5,192 bases of DNA. It comes from Bradyrhizobium sp. (GTDB taxonomy: Bacteria > Pseudomonadota > Alphaproteobacteria > Rhizobiales > Xanthobacteraceae). Each line of letters opens with the position of its first letter. Position 1 is the stretch's first letter. Location of the stretch: assembly GCA_019243075.1 (NCBI GenBank), contig JAFAUV010000363.1:1-5192 (forward strand), in the 5' to 3' direction. Positions 1 to 5,192 of the stretch are shown piece by piece. The notes beneath the pieces are model-generated. The model ran no database searches, was not told the DNA's origin, and saw nothing but the letters and a program-made list of their open reading frames with translations. Both the position numbers and the translations under genes were made by a program.

Positions 1-996
1 GCTCTTGCTCATCACGCGGGGCAAATAGGTTGCCGGGAACGTCCAGGCAAAGCGCGCGATGATGACGATCACGGCGACCAGCGCGGTCGCGCTCAGGATG
101 TCGCCGAGCGGGAACGCCTGCGATTTCCCGTAGAGCAGCCGCATCTGGAAGCCGGTGAGCAGGAACAACAGCCCTTCGATCAGGTAGATCGTCAAGTTCC
201 AGAAGAAGATGCCCTGCAGACGCGTGGCCGAGGAGATCCACAACGGCCCGTTCCAGCTCATGTAGAGCCCGCAGGCCACGGTGGCGATCACGCCGGAGCC
301 GCCGAGATGTTCGGGCACCCAATAAGCGAGATAGGGCGTGATCAAGGACAACGTGATCTCGATCTGCGGATCGCGCGCATAGTGGCGGACGCGCAACGAG
401 AGCCAGCCGACGGCGATGCCGAACAGCACTTCGGCGGCCACGACGCCGGCAAACGTGCCGGTCGCCTTCGAGAGCGAAAACGTGCCGGTCGTGATCGCGA
501 TGACGGCGAACCGGTACAGGATCAGCGCCGTCGCGTCATTGGCGAGGCCTTCGCCCTCGAGCACGACCAGTACGCGGCGGGGAATGCCGAGCCGGCGCGC
601 GATCGCCAGCGGCGCGACCGCGTCGGGTGGCGCCACGATGGCGCCGAGCAGGAAGCCGACATTCCAGGGCAGGCCGATGACGTAATGCGTGGCTGCCGCG
701 ACCACCGCCGCCGTGAAGATGACGCAGCCCACCGCAAGCAGGATGATCGGGCGCAAATTCAGCCTGAACTCGCGCCAGCTCATCGCCACGCTCGCCGAAT
801 AGATCAAGGGGGGCAGCACGACCAGGAGCACGAGTTGCGGCGGCAGTTCCAGCGGCGGCATGTCAGGCGCGAAGGCGAGCGCGATGCCGGCGAGCAGGAG
901 CAGGATGGCGGGCGCGATATTGACCCGGCGTGCGAGGAGCGCGGTGCCGGCCAGCACCGCGAGCAGGACGGGGAAAATCTGAAACTTAGCCTCCAT
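1..996 (-). CDS. Na+/H+ antiporter, CPA1/NhaP type (partial, C-terminus outside the window)
   Basis: Integral inner-membrane cation/proton exchanger, expected to swap cytoplasmic Na+ (or K+) for H+ in pH and salt homeostasis. Translating the minus strand from the ATG at 996-994 gives 332 open codons with no stop before the window edge. The product is a run of hydrophobic helices. Family marks are visible: PPLIYSAS near residues 62-69, an APPDAVAP segment at 122-129 matching the family's (S/T)DPVA region, and EGEGLANDATALI at 147-159. The last contains the Asn153-Asp154 pair expected to be the ion-binding site. Bacterial CPA1 proteins usually have about 500 residues or more, so roughly the last third is missing. 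A GTG start five codons upstream is possible, but ATG fits the hydrophobic N-terminus better; neither has a strong Shine-Dalgarno. It lies 32 bp after the NTF2-like gene and is probably co-transcribed with it. Family is confident; ion specificity is unknown. Confidence 0.93.
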   Translation of the reverse strand, partial: MEAKFQIFPVLLAVLAGTALLARRVNIAPAILLLLAGIALAFAPDMPPLELPPQLVLLVVLPPLIYSASVAMSWREFRLNLRPIILLAVGCVIFTAAVVAAATHYVIGLPWNVGFLLGAIVAPPDAVAPLAIARRLGIPRRVLVVLEGEGLANDATALILYRFAVIAITTGTFSLSKATGTFAGVVAAEVLFGIAVGWLSLRVRHYARDPQIEITLSLITPYLAYWVPEHLGGSGVIATVACGLYMSWNGPLWISSATRLQGIFFWNLTIYLIEGLLFLLTGFQMRLLYGKSQAFPLGDILSATALVAVIVIIARFAWTFPATYLPRVMSKS

Positions 997-1028
997 CCCG
1001 TTCTGGTGCACGAGATGGGTGGGAGGCG

Positions 1029-1403
1029 TCAATCGCGCAGGTCGTAGCGGTAGGATTTCGAGACGATCTGCCAGCCGTCCTTGAGCCTCATCGCCACCAG
1101 ATAATCGGTGAAATAGCGCGGCGGAAGCTGGCAGCGGACCTTGACGAAGGCGGTGTTCTCGTCGGAACGGTCGATGGTGACGATGAAATCCTCGCGCGGC
1201 TTGCCTTCCGCCCTGGCCGAGGCGCGCTTTCCGATCAAACCCAGCCAATCCGGTACGGTCAGCACCTTCAATTCGCCCTTCTCGACCCAGCGCAGGTCGG
1301 CGGAGGGGTGAAAGATCGTTCCCATCTTCTCGGCATCGCCCTCGTAGAGGGCGTCGAAATAGCCCTGCACCACGGCTTCGACGGATGAACGGTCATGGCT
1401 CAC
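1029..1403 (-). CDS. NTF2-like / putative lumazine-binding-like small protein
   Basis: A 124-residue soluble protein with no signal peptide or membrane segment. The pattern is that of the NTF2-like alpha+beta cone fold, closest to the Lumazine_bd_2/SnoaL-like group. An N-terminal helix (about residues 6-32) contains VVQGYFDALYEGD, followed by FHPSADLRWVE. The second half consists of strands (about 75-122) ending in KDGWQIVSKSYRYDL, the typical final strand pair. Family members bind small ligands or act as small enzymes, but catalytic residues vary and no function can be assigned. The start is GTG at 1403-1401, chosen because AGGGAGA (1417-1411) sits 7 nt upstream. An inverted repeat lies just before that site. 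The antiporter gene follows after 32 bp on the same strand, suggesting an operon; a role linked to ion stress is only inferred. Confidence 0.85.
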   Translation of the reverse strand: MSHDRSSVEAVVQGYFDALYEGDAEKMGTIFHPSADLRWVEKGELKVLTVPDWLGLIGKRASARAEGKPREDFIVTIDRSDENTAFVKVRCQLPPRYFTDYLVAMRLKDGWQIVSKSYRYDLRD

Positions 1404-1410
1404 GGTGAAC

Positions 1411-1417
1411 TCTCCCT
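1411..1417 (-). promoter_or_regulatory. Ribosome binding site of the NTF2-like gene
   Basis: Read on the minus strand, AGGGAGA lies 7 nt before the GTG at 1403. It decides in favour of this non-ATG start. No in-frame ATG with a comparable site exists nearby. Confidence 0.7.
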
Positions 1418-1421
1418 ATTT

Positions 1422-1468
1422 GCCGCATCAGGAACCGGCCCCCGGCCGTGCCAGCGCGTAGATGCGGG
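1422..1468 (-). repeat. Nested inverted repeat in the leader of the NTF2-like gene
   Basis: CCGCATC (1423-1429) is an exact inverted match to GATGCGG (1461-1467). With one bulged base the stem gains a further G-C pair. The 31 nt between the arms hold a second hairpin, CGGCC-CCC-GGCCG (1436-1448). In the minus-strand transcript the outer stem closes about 4-5 nt before the Shine-Dalgarno, so it could influence translation initiation. No T run follows it, so it is not an intrinsic terminator. Structured GC-rich leaders can arise by chance; a regulatory role is inference. Confidence 0.4.
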
Positions 1469-1620
1469 CTGCCGGCCGATGAGCGCGCGCTTCTCTGCCC
1501 GATCTTGGACGGAAAACGGCATTTCGCAAAGGGCGACCAAACGCCCGAACCTATGTGGCCCCTGGCGATACAGACGATAGGGGACTGCCCGGAAAATGGT
1601 GGTTCCTCCACGGCTTAGTT

Positions 1621-1636
1621 CGTGATCTGGCTCACA
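1621..1636. promoter_or_regulatory. Candidate CRP-like operator
   Basis: CGTGA-TCTGGC-TCACA matches the CRP-family dyad TGTGA-N6-TCACA at 9 of 10 half-site positions; one more flanking pair (T1620/A1637) extends the symmetry. It is not an FNR/FixK box, which would be TTGAT-N4-ATCAA. Its centre is 78 bp upstream of the caspase-like start and about 225 bp upstream of the NTF2-like start, so the former is the likelier target. A class II arrangement would place transcription start near 1670. No good -10 is seen there, which leaves both the promoter and the direction of control uncertain. Confidence 0.4.
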
Positions 1637-1670
1637 ACGTGGCGGGCCGAAGCATTGCTAGAGCGGATTT

Positions 1671-1692
1671 CGCGGCATCAGCCGCGCGTTTT
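1671..1692 (+). terminator. Terminator- or attenuator-like hairpin in the caspase-gene leader
   Basis: A perfect 6 bp stem CGCGGC/GCCGCG (1671-1676 and 1681-1686) with loop ATCA is followed by CG and TTTT (1689-1692). This is the form of a weak intrinsic terminator on the plus strand. It lies immediately before the Shine-Dalgarno GAGAGG (1694-1699), 15 nt from the start codon. It cannot serve an upstream plus-strand gene, as none exists here. It could attenuate transcription, modulate ribosome access or stabilise the 5' end. The four-base T run is short, so termination may be inefficient. Confidence 0.4.
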
Positions 1693-1693
1693 C

Positions 1694-1699
1694 GAGAGG
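1694..1699 (+). promoter_or_regulatory. Ribosome binding site of the caspase-like gene
   Basis: GAGAGG ends 7 nt before the ATG at 1707, a normal spacing. It supports this start, as does the signal peptide that begins directly after it. It abuts the hairpin/T-run element upstream. Confidence 0.7.
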
Positions 1700-1706
1700 C
1701 GCCATC

Positions 1707-3521
1707 ATGCCTGTGCGTGGATTTATCGGATCGTTGAAATTCTGGCTGGCCGCAGCCTTGATCCTGATCTGCCAGCCGGCGTTCGCCGACAAGCGCGTCG
1801 CGCTGGTGCTCGGCAACTCGGCCTACCAAAATGTGCCGCCGCTGACCAATCCCGTCAACGATGCGGCGCTGATGGCCGACACGTTCAGGAAAGCGGGATT
1901 CGACCTGGTTTATTTCCGGCAGAATCTGTCGGCGCAGGACACGCGGCGCCTCTTGCGCGATTTCGCCGACAAGTCGGCCGATGCCGACATCGCCGTGATC
2001 TATTATGCCGGCCACGGCATCGAGGTCGATGGCAGCAACTATCTCATTCCGGTCGATGCCAGGCTCGAACGTGACAACGACGTCTATGACGAAGCGTTCT
2101 CGCTCGACCGCATCCTGGTCGCCGTCGAGCCCGCCAAGCGGTTGCGCCTTGTCATCCTCGATGCCTGTCGCGACAATCCCTTTGCTCAGACCATGAAGAA
2201 GACGGTGGCGACGCGCGCCATCGGGCGCGGCCTTGCCAAGGTCGAGCCGGCAAGCCCCAACACCCTGATCGCCTATTCCGCCAAGGCCGGCTCCACGGCG
2301 CAGGATGGCGGCGGCAGCGACAGCCCCTTCACGACAGCTCTGGCGAACCACCTGACAACGCCGGGCCTCGACGTGCGCCGTGCCCTCGGCTTCGTGCGCG
2401 ACGACGTGCTGAAGACCACCGGCAACCGGCAGGAGCCCTATGTTTACGGCTCGCTCGGCGGCGACGATGTGCCGCTGGTGCCAGGCCGCTCGGTTACAGC
2501 CCCGGCGCCCGCGCCCGACGCGCAGGCCGAGATCCGCCGTGACTATGAGTTGGCCCTGCAGGTCGGCAACAAGGCCGCCTTCGAAGCTTTCCTCGCCCAG
2601 CATCCCGCCGACGGCTTCTATGCGAGCTTGGCCAAATTGCAGCTCGACAAGCTCGCGGCCGACCAGGCGCATGCGGTGGCGGTCGAAAAGTCGCGGCAAG
2701 CCGAGGCGGAACGCGCGCGGCTCGCCGCCGCAGGCGCCCAGAAGGAAGCGCAGGCCAGGGCAGATGCCGACGCCAGAGCGGCCGAGCAGGTCCGCATCGA
2801 TGCGGAGCAGGCCAAGCAGGTGGCGCAGCAGCAGGCCGCCGACGCCGAGCGCAAGCGCATCGAAGCGGCCGCGGCCAACCCGCCTGCGCCGGCGCCCGTG
2901 CCTGGGGAGGCCGCGCCCGACAAGAACGTCGCGGTGGTGTCGCTCGATCCTGCGCCGTCGCAGGCCGATATCGCCAAGTCGGTGCAGTCCGAGCTGCGCC
3001 GCGTCGGCTGCTATGCCGGCAACGCCGATGGCGACTGGGACTCGTCCTCGCAGCGCTCGCTGTCGCAGTTCAACCGCCATGCCGGCACCAAGCTCGACGT
3101 CAAGACGGTGAACGCCGATACGCTCGATGCGATCAAGCAGCAACCGTCGCGCGTCTGTCCTCTGGTCTGCGAGCACGGTTTCAAGGCCGACGACGACCAT
3201 TGCACCAGGATCACCTGTGCCGAAGGTTTCTTCATCAACGACGACAATGAGTGCGAGAAGCAGCGCAAGCAGCCGGTGGCCAGGCGCGACGAGGACGATC
3301 GTGCAAGCCGCCGCTTCCGCCGCCAGGAGAATGGCGCGGGCAGCGCCGCTCCGAGAGGCGGGACTGGCTATGGTTACGATGCCGGCGTCGGCGCGCTGCC
3401 GCCGCGAAACGCACGTTCGGCGCCGACCGCCAGCGGCAGCACCGGCCGGCCGCTGACGGGTCTCGAACGCGAGGTCGGCTGCAACACGCCGGGGGCCATC
3501 ATGTCCGGCAGGTGCCCGTGA
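1707..3521 (+). CDS. Exported caspase-like (peptidase C14) protein with PG-binding-like and Cys-rich C-terminal region
   Basis: A 604-residue secreted or periplasmic member of the bacterial caspase homologue (orthocaspase) family. Residues 1-27 form a Sec signal peptide with a probable cut at AFA|DK; there is no lipobox. The caspase p20-like domain spans about 29-255, starting RVALVLGNSAY. It has the catalytic His103 in YYAGHG and Cys154 in LDACRDNPF, so the dyad is intact. Family members usually cleave after Arg or Lys; the substrate here is unknown. A Pro/Ala linker is followed by a helical segment (272-318) and an Ala/Glu/Gln-rich coiled coil to about 390. Residues 418-477 resemble a peptidoglycan-binding repeat (ELRRVGCYAG, then DGDW). 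The tail has eight cysteines (435, 484, 488, 499, 504, 516, 592, 603), suited to disulfides in the periplasm, and a basic low-complexity stretch. It stands alone on its strand. The domain call is firm; wall attachment and proteolysis are inferred. Confidence 0.93.
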   Translation: MPVRGFIGSLKFWLAAALILICQPAFADKRVALVLGNSAYQNVPPLTNPVNDAALMADTFRKAGFDLVYFRQNLSAQDTRRLLRDFADKSADADIAVIYYAGHGIEVDGSNYLIPVDARLERDNDVYDEAFSLDRILVAVEPAKRLRLVILDACRDNPFAQTMKKTVATRAIGRGLAKVEPASPNTLIAYSAKAGSTAQDGGGSDSPFTTALANHLTTPGLDVRRALGFVRDDVLKTTGNRQEPYVYGSLGGDDVPLVPGRSVTAPAPAPDAQAEIRRDYELALQVGNKAAFEAFLAQHPADGFYASLAKLQLDKLAADQAHAVAVEKSRQAEAERARLAAAGAQKEAQARADADARAAEQVRIDAEQAKQVAQQQAADAERKRIEAAAANPPAPAPVPGEAAPDKNVAVVSLDPAPSQADIAKSVQSELRRVGCYAGNADGDWDSSSQRSLSQFNRHAGTKLDVKTVNADTLDAIKQQPSRVCPLVCEHGFKADDDHCTRITCAEGFFINDDNECEKQRKQPVARRDEDDRASRRFRRQENGAGSAAPRGGTGYGYDAGVGALPPRNARSAPTASGSTGRPLTGLEREVGCNTPGAIMSGRCP

Positions 3522-3529
3522 CCGTCACG
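3517..3529. repeat. Short palindrome at the convergent gene ends
   Basis: CGTGAC-C-GTCACG is a perfect 13-base palindrome overlapping the caspase-like stop codon and filling most of the 12 bp gap to the DUF1345 stop. As RNA it could form a 5 bp stem with a 3-base loop from either strand. It has no T run, so a terminator role is weak. No other terminator is visible between these convergent genes. Confidence 0.25.
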
Positions 3530-3533
3530 ACGA

Positions 3534-4223
3534 TCAACCCGAAATCGCACTCGCGGCGATGTTGACCATCAGGGCCACCAGCGCAGTGTTGTAGACGAAT
3601 GAGATGATGCCGTGCACGGTGGCGGTGCGGCGGATGGTCTTGTCGGTGATGCCGACGTCGGAGACCTGGGCGGTCATGCCGATCACGAACGAGAAATAGA
3701 CGAAGTCCCAATAGTCGGCGTGGTCCTGCTTCTCGCCGCCCGGGAATTGCAGGCCGCCGGGCTTGGCGCCGCGGTAATATTCGTGGGCGTAGTGCAGCGC
3801 GAAGGCGGTGTGCACCACGGCCCACGACAGCGCGATGGTCAGCGTCGCGAGCCCGAGTTGAGGCATGCTGCGATCCTTGGCGCCGAGCTCGAACACGATC
3901 GCGGCGATGCTTGCGAACGCGCCGAACGCCGTCACGAGCAGGATCAGGAAGCGGCCGTCGTCCTGCAGCACCGCGTTGCGCCTGACGCTGCGGTGCCCAC
4001 TGCGCCAGATCATGAGATAGACGAGGGCGAGATAGAGCGCGGCGAACACGTCCCAGCCGATCAGCATCCGCGCCACCGGCCGTAAGGGAGCCGGCAGCAG
4101 CAGATAGGCGACGCCGCCGAGTACCATCGATATGACGCTGCGCGGCCGAGCATAAACCACGCGCAGCGGCTTCGGCAGCCTGCGGAATCGAACAAGGACC
4201 TCTTCGAGCTCGTTGCCGGGCAT
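3534..4223 (-). CDS. DUF1345 family membrane protein
   Basis: A 229-residue inner-membrane protein of unknown function. It has a basic N-terminus (residues 12-28, RFRRLPKPLR onward) and about six hydrophobic helices, near 29-45, 50-73, 91-112, 123-146, 172-190 and 203-227. The DUF1345 hallmarks are clear in the second half: HTAFALHYAHEYY (138-150), DYWDFVYFSFVIGMTAQVSD (170-189), and the RR...H...SF.YN pattern at 198-212. Length is normal for the family. The ATG at 4223 is the only reasonable start, since a stop lies seven codons upstream with no start codon between. The best Shine-Dalgarno, GAGGAG (4243-4238), is 14 nt away, longer than usual. The IspA-type gene ends 49 bp upstream on the same strand, so co-transcription is likely. 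No reaction is known for the family. Confidence 0.92.
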   Translation of the reverse strand: MPGNELEEVLVRFRRLPKPLRVVYARPRSVISMVLGGVAYLLLPAPLRPVARMLIGWDVFAALYLALVYLMIWRSGHRSVRRNAVLQDDGRFLILLVTAFGAFASIAAIVFELGAKDRSMPQLGLATLTIALSWAVVHTAFALHYAHEYYRGAKPGGLQFPGGEKQDHADYWDFVYFSFVIGMTAQVSDVGITDKTIRRTATVHGIISFVYNTALVALMVNIAASAISG

Positions 4224-4237
4224 TGCGCGCGCGGTGG

Positions 4238-4243
4238 CTCCTC
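4238..4243 (-). promoter_or_regulatory. Distant ribosome binding site of the DUF1345 gene
   Basis: On the minus strand GAGGAG stands 14 nt before the ATG at 4223, beyond the usual 5-10 nt. None of the in-frame codons between is ATG, GTG or TTG, so moving the start upstream is not possible. Confidence 0.4.
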
Positions 4244-4272
4244 AAAGTTGGGGCATGATCGAGGCGGTAAGA

Positions 4273-5192
4273 CTAGTTCTTGCGCTCGGCCACGAAGCGT
4301 GAGGTGGCACGCAGCACGTCGCCTTTCTCGCCGAAGATCGACAGCGCGGAATCGCCGCGCGCCAGCAGGTCGCCGACGCGCCGCCTGGCGCCCTCGACGC
4401 CGAGCCGGGTGACGAAGGTGGCCTTGCCGAGCGCCGCGTCCTGCCCCGAGGGCTTGCCGAGCGCGGCGGCGTCGCCCTCGACGTCGAGCAGGTCGTCGGC
4501 GATCTGGAAGGCCTCGCCCAGCGCCTTGCCGTAATCCTCCAGCGCCTGATATTCCTTGGCCGACGCCTGGCCGAGCAGGGCGCCGGCGATGCAGCCGAAG
4601 CGCAGCAAGGCGCCGGTCTTCATCTGCTGCAGACGGGCGACGTCGACCGGCTCGCGGTCGCCGAAGCGGCCTTCGCCGGCGAGGTCGAGCATCTGGCCGC
4701 CGACCATGCCGCCGACGCCCGACGCGCGCGCCAGCGCCCGGGTGAGGAGCAGGCGCACGGTGGGATCGCGATGGATCTCGTCGCGGGTGATGATGTCGAA
4801 GGCGAGCGTCAACAATCCGTCGCCGGCGAGAATCGCGGTGGCGTCGTCGGTCTTCTTGTGCAGCGTCGGTCGACCGCGGCGCAGGTCGGAATTGTCCATC
4901 GCCGGCAGATCGTCATGGATCAGCGAGTAGCAATGGATGCATCCCAGCGCCGCGCCCGCGAGCAGTGCGGATCGCCGCGGCACGCCGAACACGGCGGCGC
5001 TCTCGACCACCAGGAACGGCCGCAACCGCTTGCCGCCGCCGAGCGAGGAATAGCGCATGGCGTCCATCAGCCGCTTCGGCCGCGCGATCTCGTCCGGTTG
5101 CAGCGTATCCGACAACAGCGTCGCCAGCAGCGCTTCGGTGTCCTCCGCGGTCTTGTCCAGGCGCTTGCCGAAATCGGGGGTAATGACGTTCA
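4273..5192 (-). CDS. ispA: Short-chain polyprenyl diphosphate synthase, farnesyl/geranylgeranyl type (start codon cut by window edge)
   Basis: Cytosolic trans-prenyltransferase joining isopentenyl diphosphate to allylic diphosphates to make C15 or C20 precursors of quinones, hopanoids, carotenoids and longer isoprenoids. Counting from an NTG codon at 5193-5191, of which only TG is inside the window, the protein has 306 residues, normal for IspA. Motifs: GGKRLRP (53-59) for diphosphate binding; the first Asp-rich motif DDLPAMD (94-100), with the two-residue insertion of bacterial FPP and type II GGPP synthases; LRRGRPT (104-110); KTG (192-194); and the second Asp-rich motif DDLLD (233-237). 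The fifth residue before the first motif is Tyr89, as in E. coli IspA, which favours a short product, but FPP versus GGPP cannot be settled by eye. The TTG at 5115 would drop a conserved-looking N-terminal helix and is not the likely start. DUF1345 follows after 49 bp. Confidence 0.93.
   Translation of the reverse strand, partial: NVITPDFGKRLDKTAEDTEALLATLLSDTLQPDEIARPKRLMDAMRYSSLGGGKRLRPFLVVESAAVFGVPRRSALLAGAALGCIHCYSLIHDDLPAMDNSDLRRGRPTLHKKTDDATAILAGDGLLTLAFDIITRDEIHRDPTVRLLLTRALARASGVGGMVGGQMLDLAGEGRFGDREPVDVARLQQMKTGALLRFGCIAGALLGQASAKEYQALEDYGKALGEAFQIADDLLDVEGDAAALGKPSGQDAALGKATFVTRLGVEGARRRVGDLLARGDSALSIFGEKGDVLRATSRFVAERKN

Larger units (their letters stand above)
1404..1706. other. 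Divergent intergenic region, 303 bp
   Basis: This non-coding stretch separates the divergent NTF2-like and caspase-like genes and should hold both promoters. I see no convincing -35/-10 pair on either strand. It does contain the NTF2-gene leader repeat (1422-1468), a small hairpin GGGCG-ACCAAA-CGCCC (1531-1546), a CRP-like dyad (1621-1636) and a terminator-like stem-loop (1671-1692). Short open frames crossing it lack ribosome binding sites and recognisable protein character. Confidence 0.7.

Noticed and set aside
307..1047. A 246-codon plus-strand open frame opposite the antiporter
   Set aside because: The product is Arg/Asp/Gln/His-rich, low in hydrophobic residues and unlike any known family, while the minus strand encodes a clear antiporter.
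1531..1546. Hairpin GGGCG-ACCAAA-CGCCC as a terminator or operator
   Set aside because: A five-base GC stem with no T run or known operator pattern is common in such DNA.
1393..1611. A 72-codon minus-strand frame across the divergent region, overlapping the NTF2-like start
   Set aside because: It begins at a GTG with no ribosome binding site, has no recognisable protein character and overlaps the better-supported gene and leader structure.
1707..1790. Caspase-like protein as a lipoprotein, through Cys22
   Set aside because: The residues before Cys22 (LIC) do not match a lipobox, which needs a small residue at -1. The AFA cleavage site just after it fits ordinary signal peptidase.
1632..3200. 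A 522-codon open frame on the minus strand opposite the caspase-like gene
   Set aside because: Its product is Arg/Gly/Leu/Val-rich with no domain or signal. The plus strand carries a complete recognisable protein, and long antisense frames are expected in GC-rich coding DNA.
3499..4245. A 248-codon minus-strand frame overlapping the DUF1345 gene
   Set aside because: Arg/Ala/His-rich translation in a shifted frame; the DUF1345 frame has strong family motifs over the same bases.
4242..4256. A four-residue upstream open frame (MPQL, stop) before the DUF1345 gene, its stop overlapping GAGGAG
   Set aside because: Too short, with no ribosome binding site of its own; most likely chance, although the overlap of stop and GAGGAG is curious.

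Overview
The window is GC-rich and densely coding, with codons ending mostly in G or C. Its gene types suggest a rhizobial-type alphaproteobacterium, most likely Bradyrhizobium, Rhodopseudomonas or a close relative. This is inferred from protein style and composition only; no marker gene such as an rRNA is present.

Layout, left to right. Positions 1-996 (minus) hold the N-terminal 332 codons of a CPA1/NhaP-type Na+/H+ antiporter that runs off the left edge. Directly upstream on the same strand (1029-1403) is a small NTF2-like/lumazine-binding-like protein; the 32 bp gap suggests one transcript. Positions 1404-1706 are a 303 bp divergent intergenic region. It holds a nested inverted repeat in the leader of the NTF2-like gene, a CRP-like dyad (1621-1636), and a terminator-like hairpin with a short T run just before the ribosome binding site of the next gene. 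Positions 1707-3521 (plus) encode a 604-residue exported caspase-like (C14) protein with an intact His/Cys dyad, an Ala-rich coiled coil, a peptidoglycan-binding-like segment and a cysteine-rich tail. It converges, with a 12 bp gap, on a DUF1345 six-helix membrane protein (3534-4223, minus). Upstream of that, 49 bp away on the same strand, is a short-chain polyprenyl diphosphate synthase of the IspA type (4273-5192, minus). Its start codon appears to be cut by the right edge of the window.

Functionally there are three units: a minus-strand isoprenoid-synthase/DUF1345 pair, a single plus-strand exported caspase homologue, and a minus-strand NTF2-like/antiporter pair. Nothing in the sequence ties the three together. 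I see no mobile element, CRISPR array, tRNA or rRNA. The most interesting element is the caspase-like protein with its unusual C-terminal half and structured, possibly CRP-regulated leader. No clearly new multi-gene system is evident.
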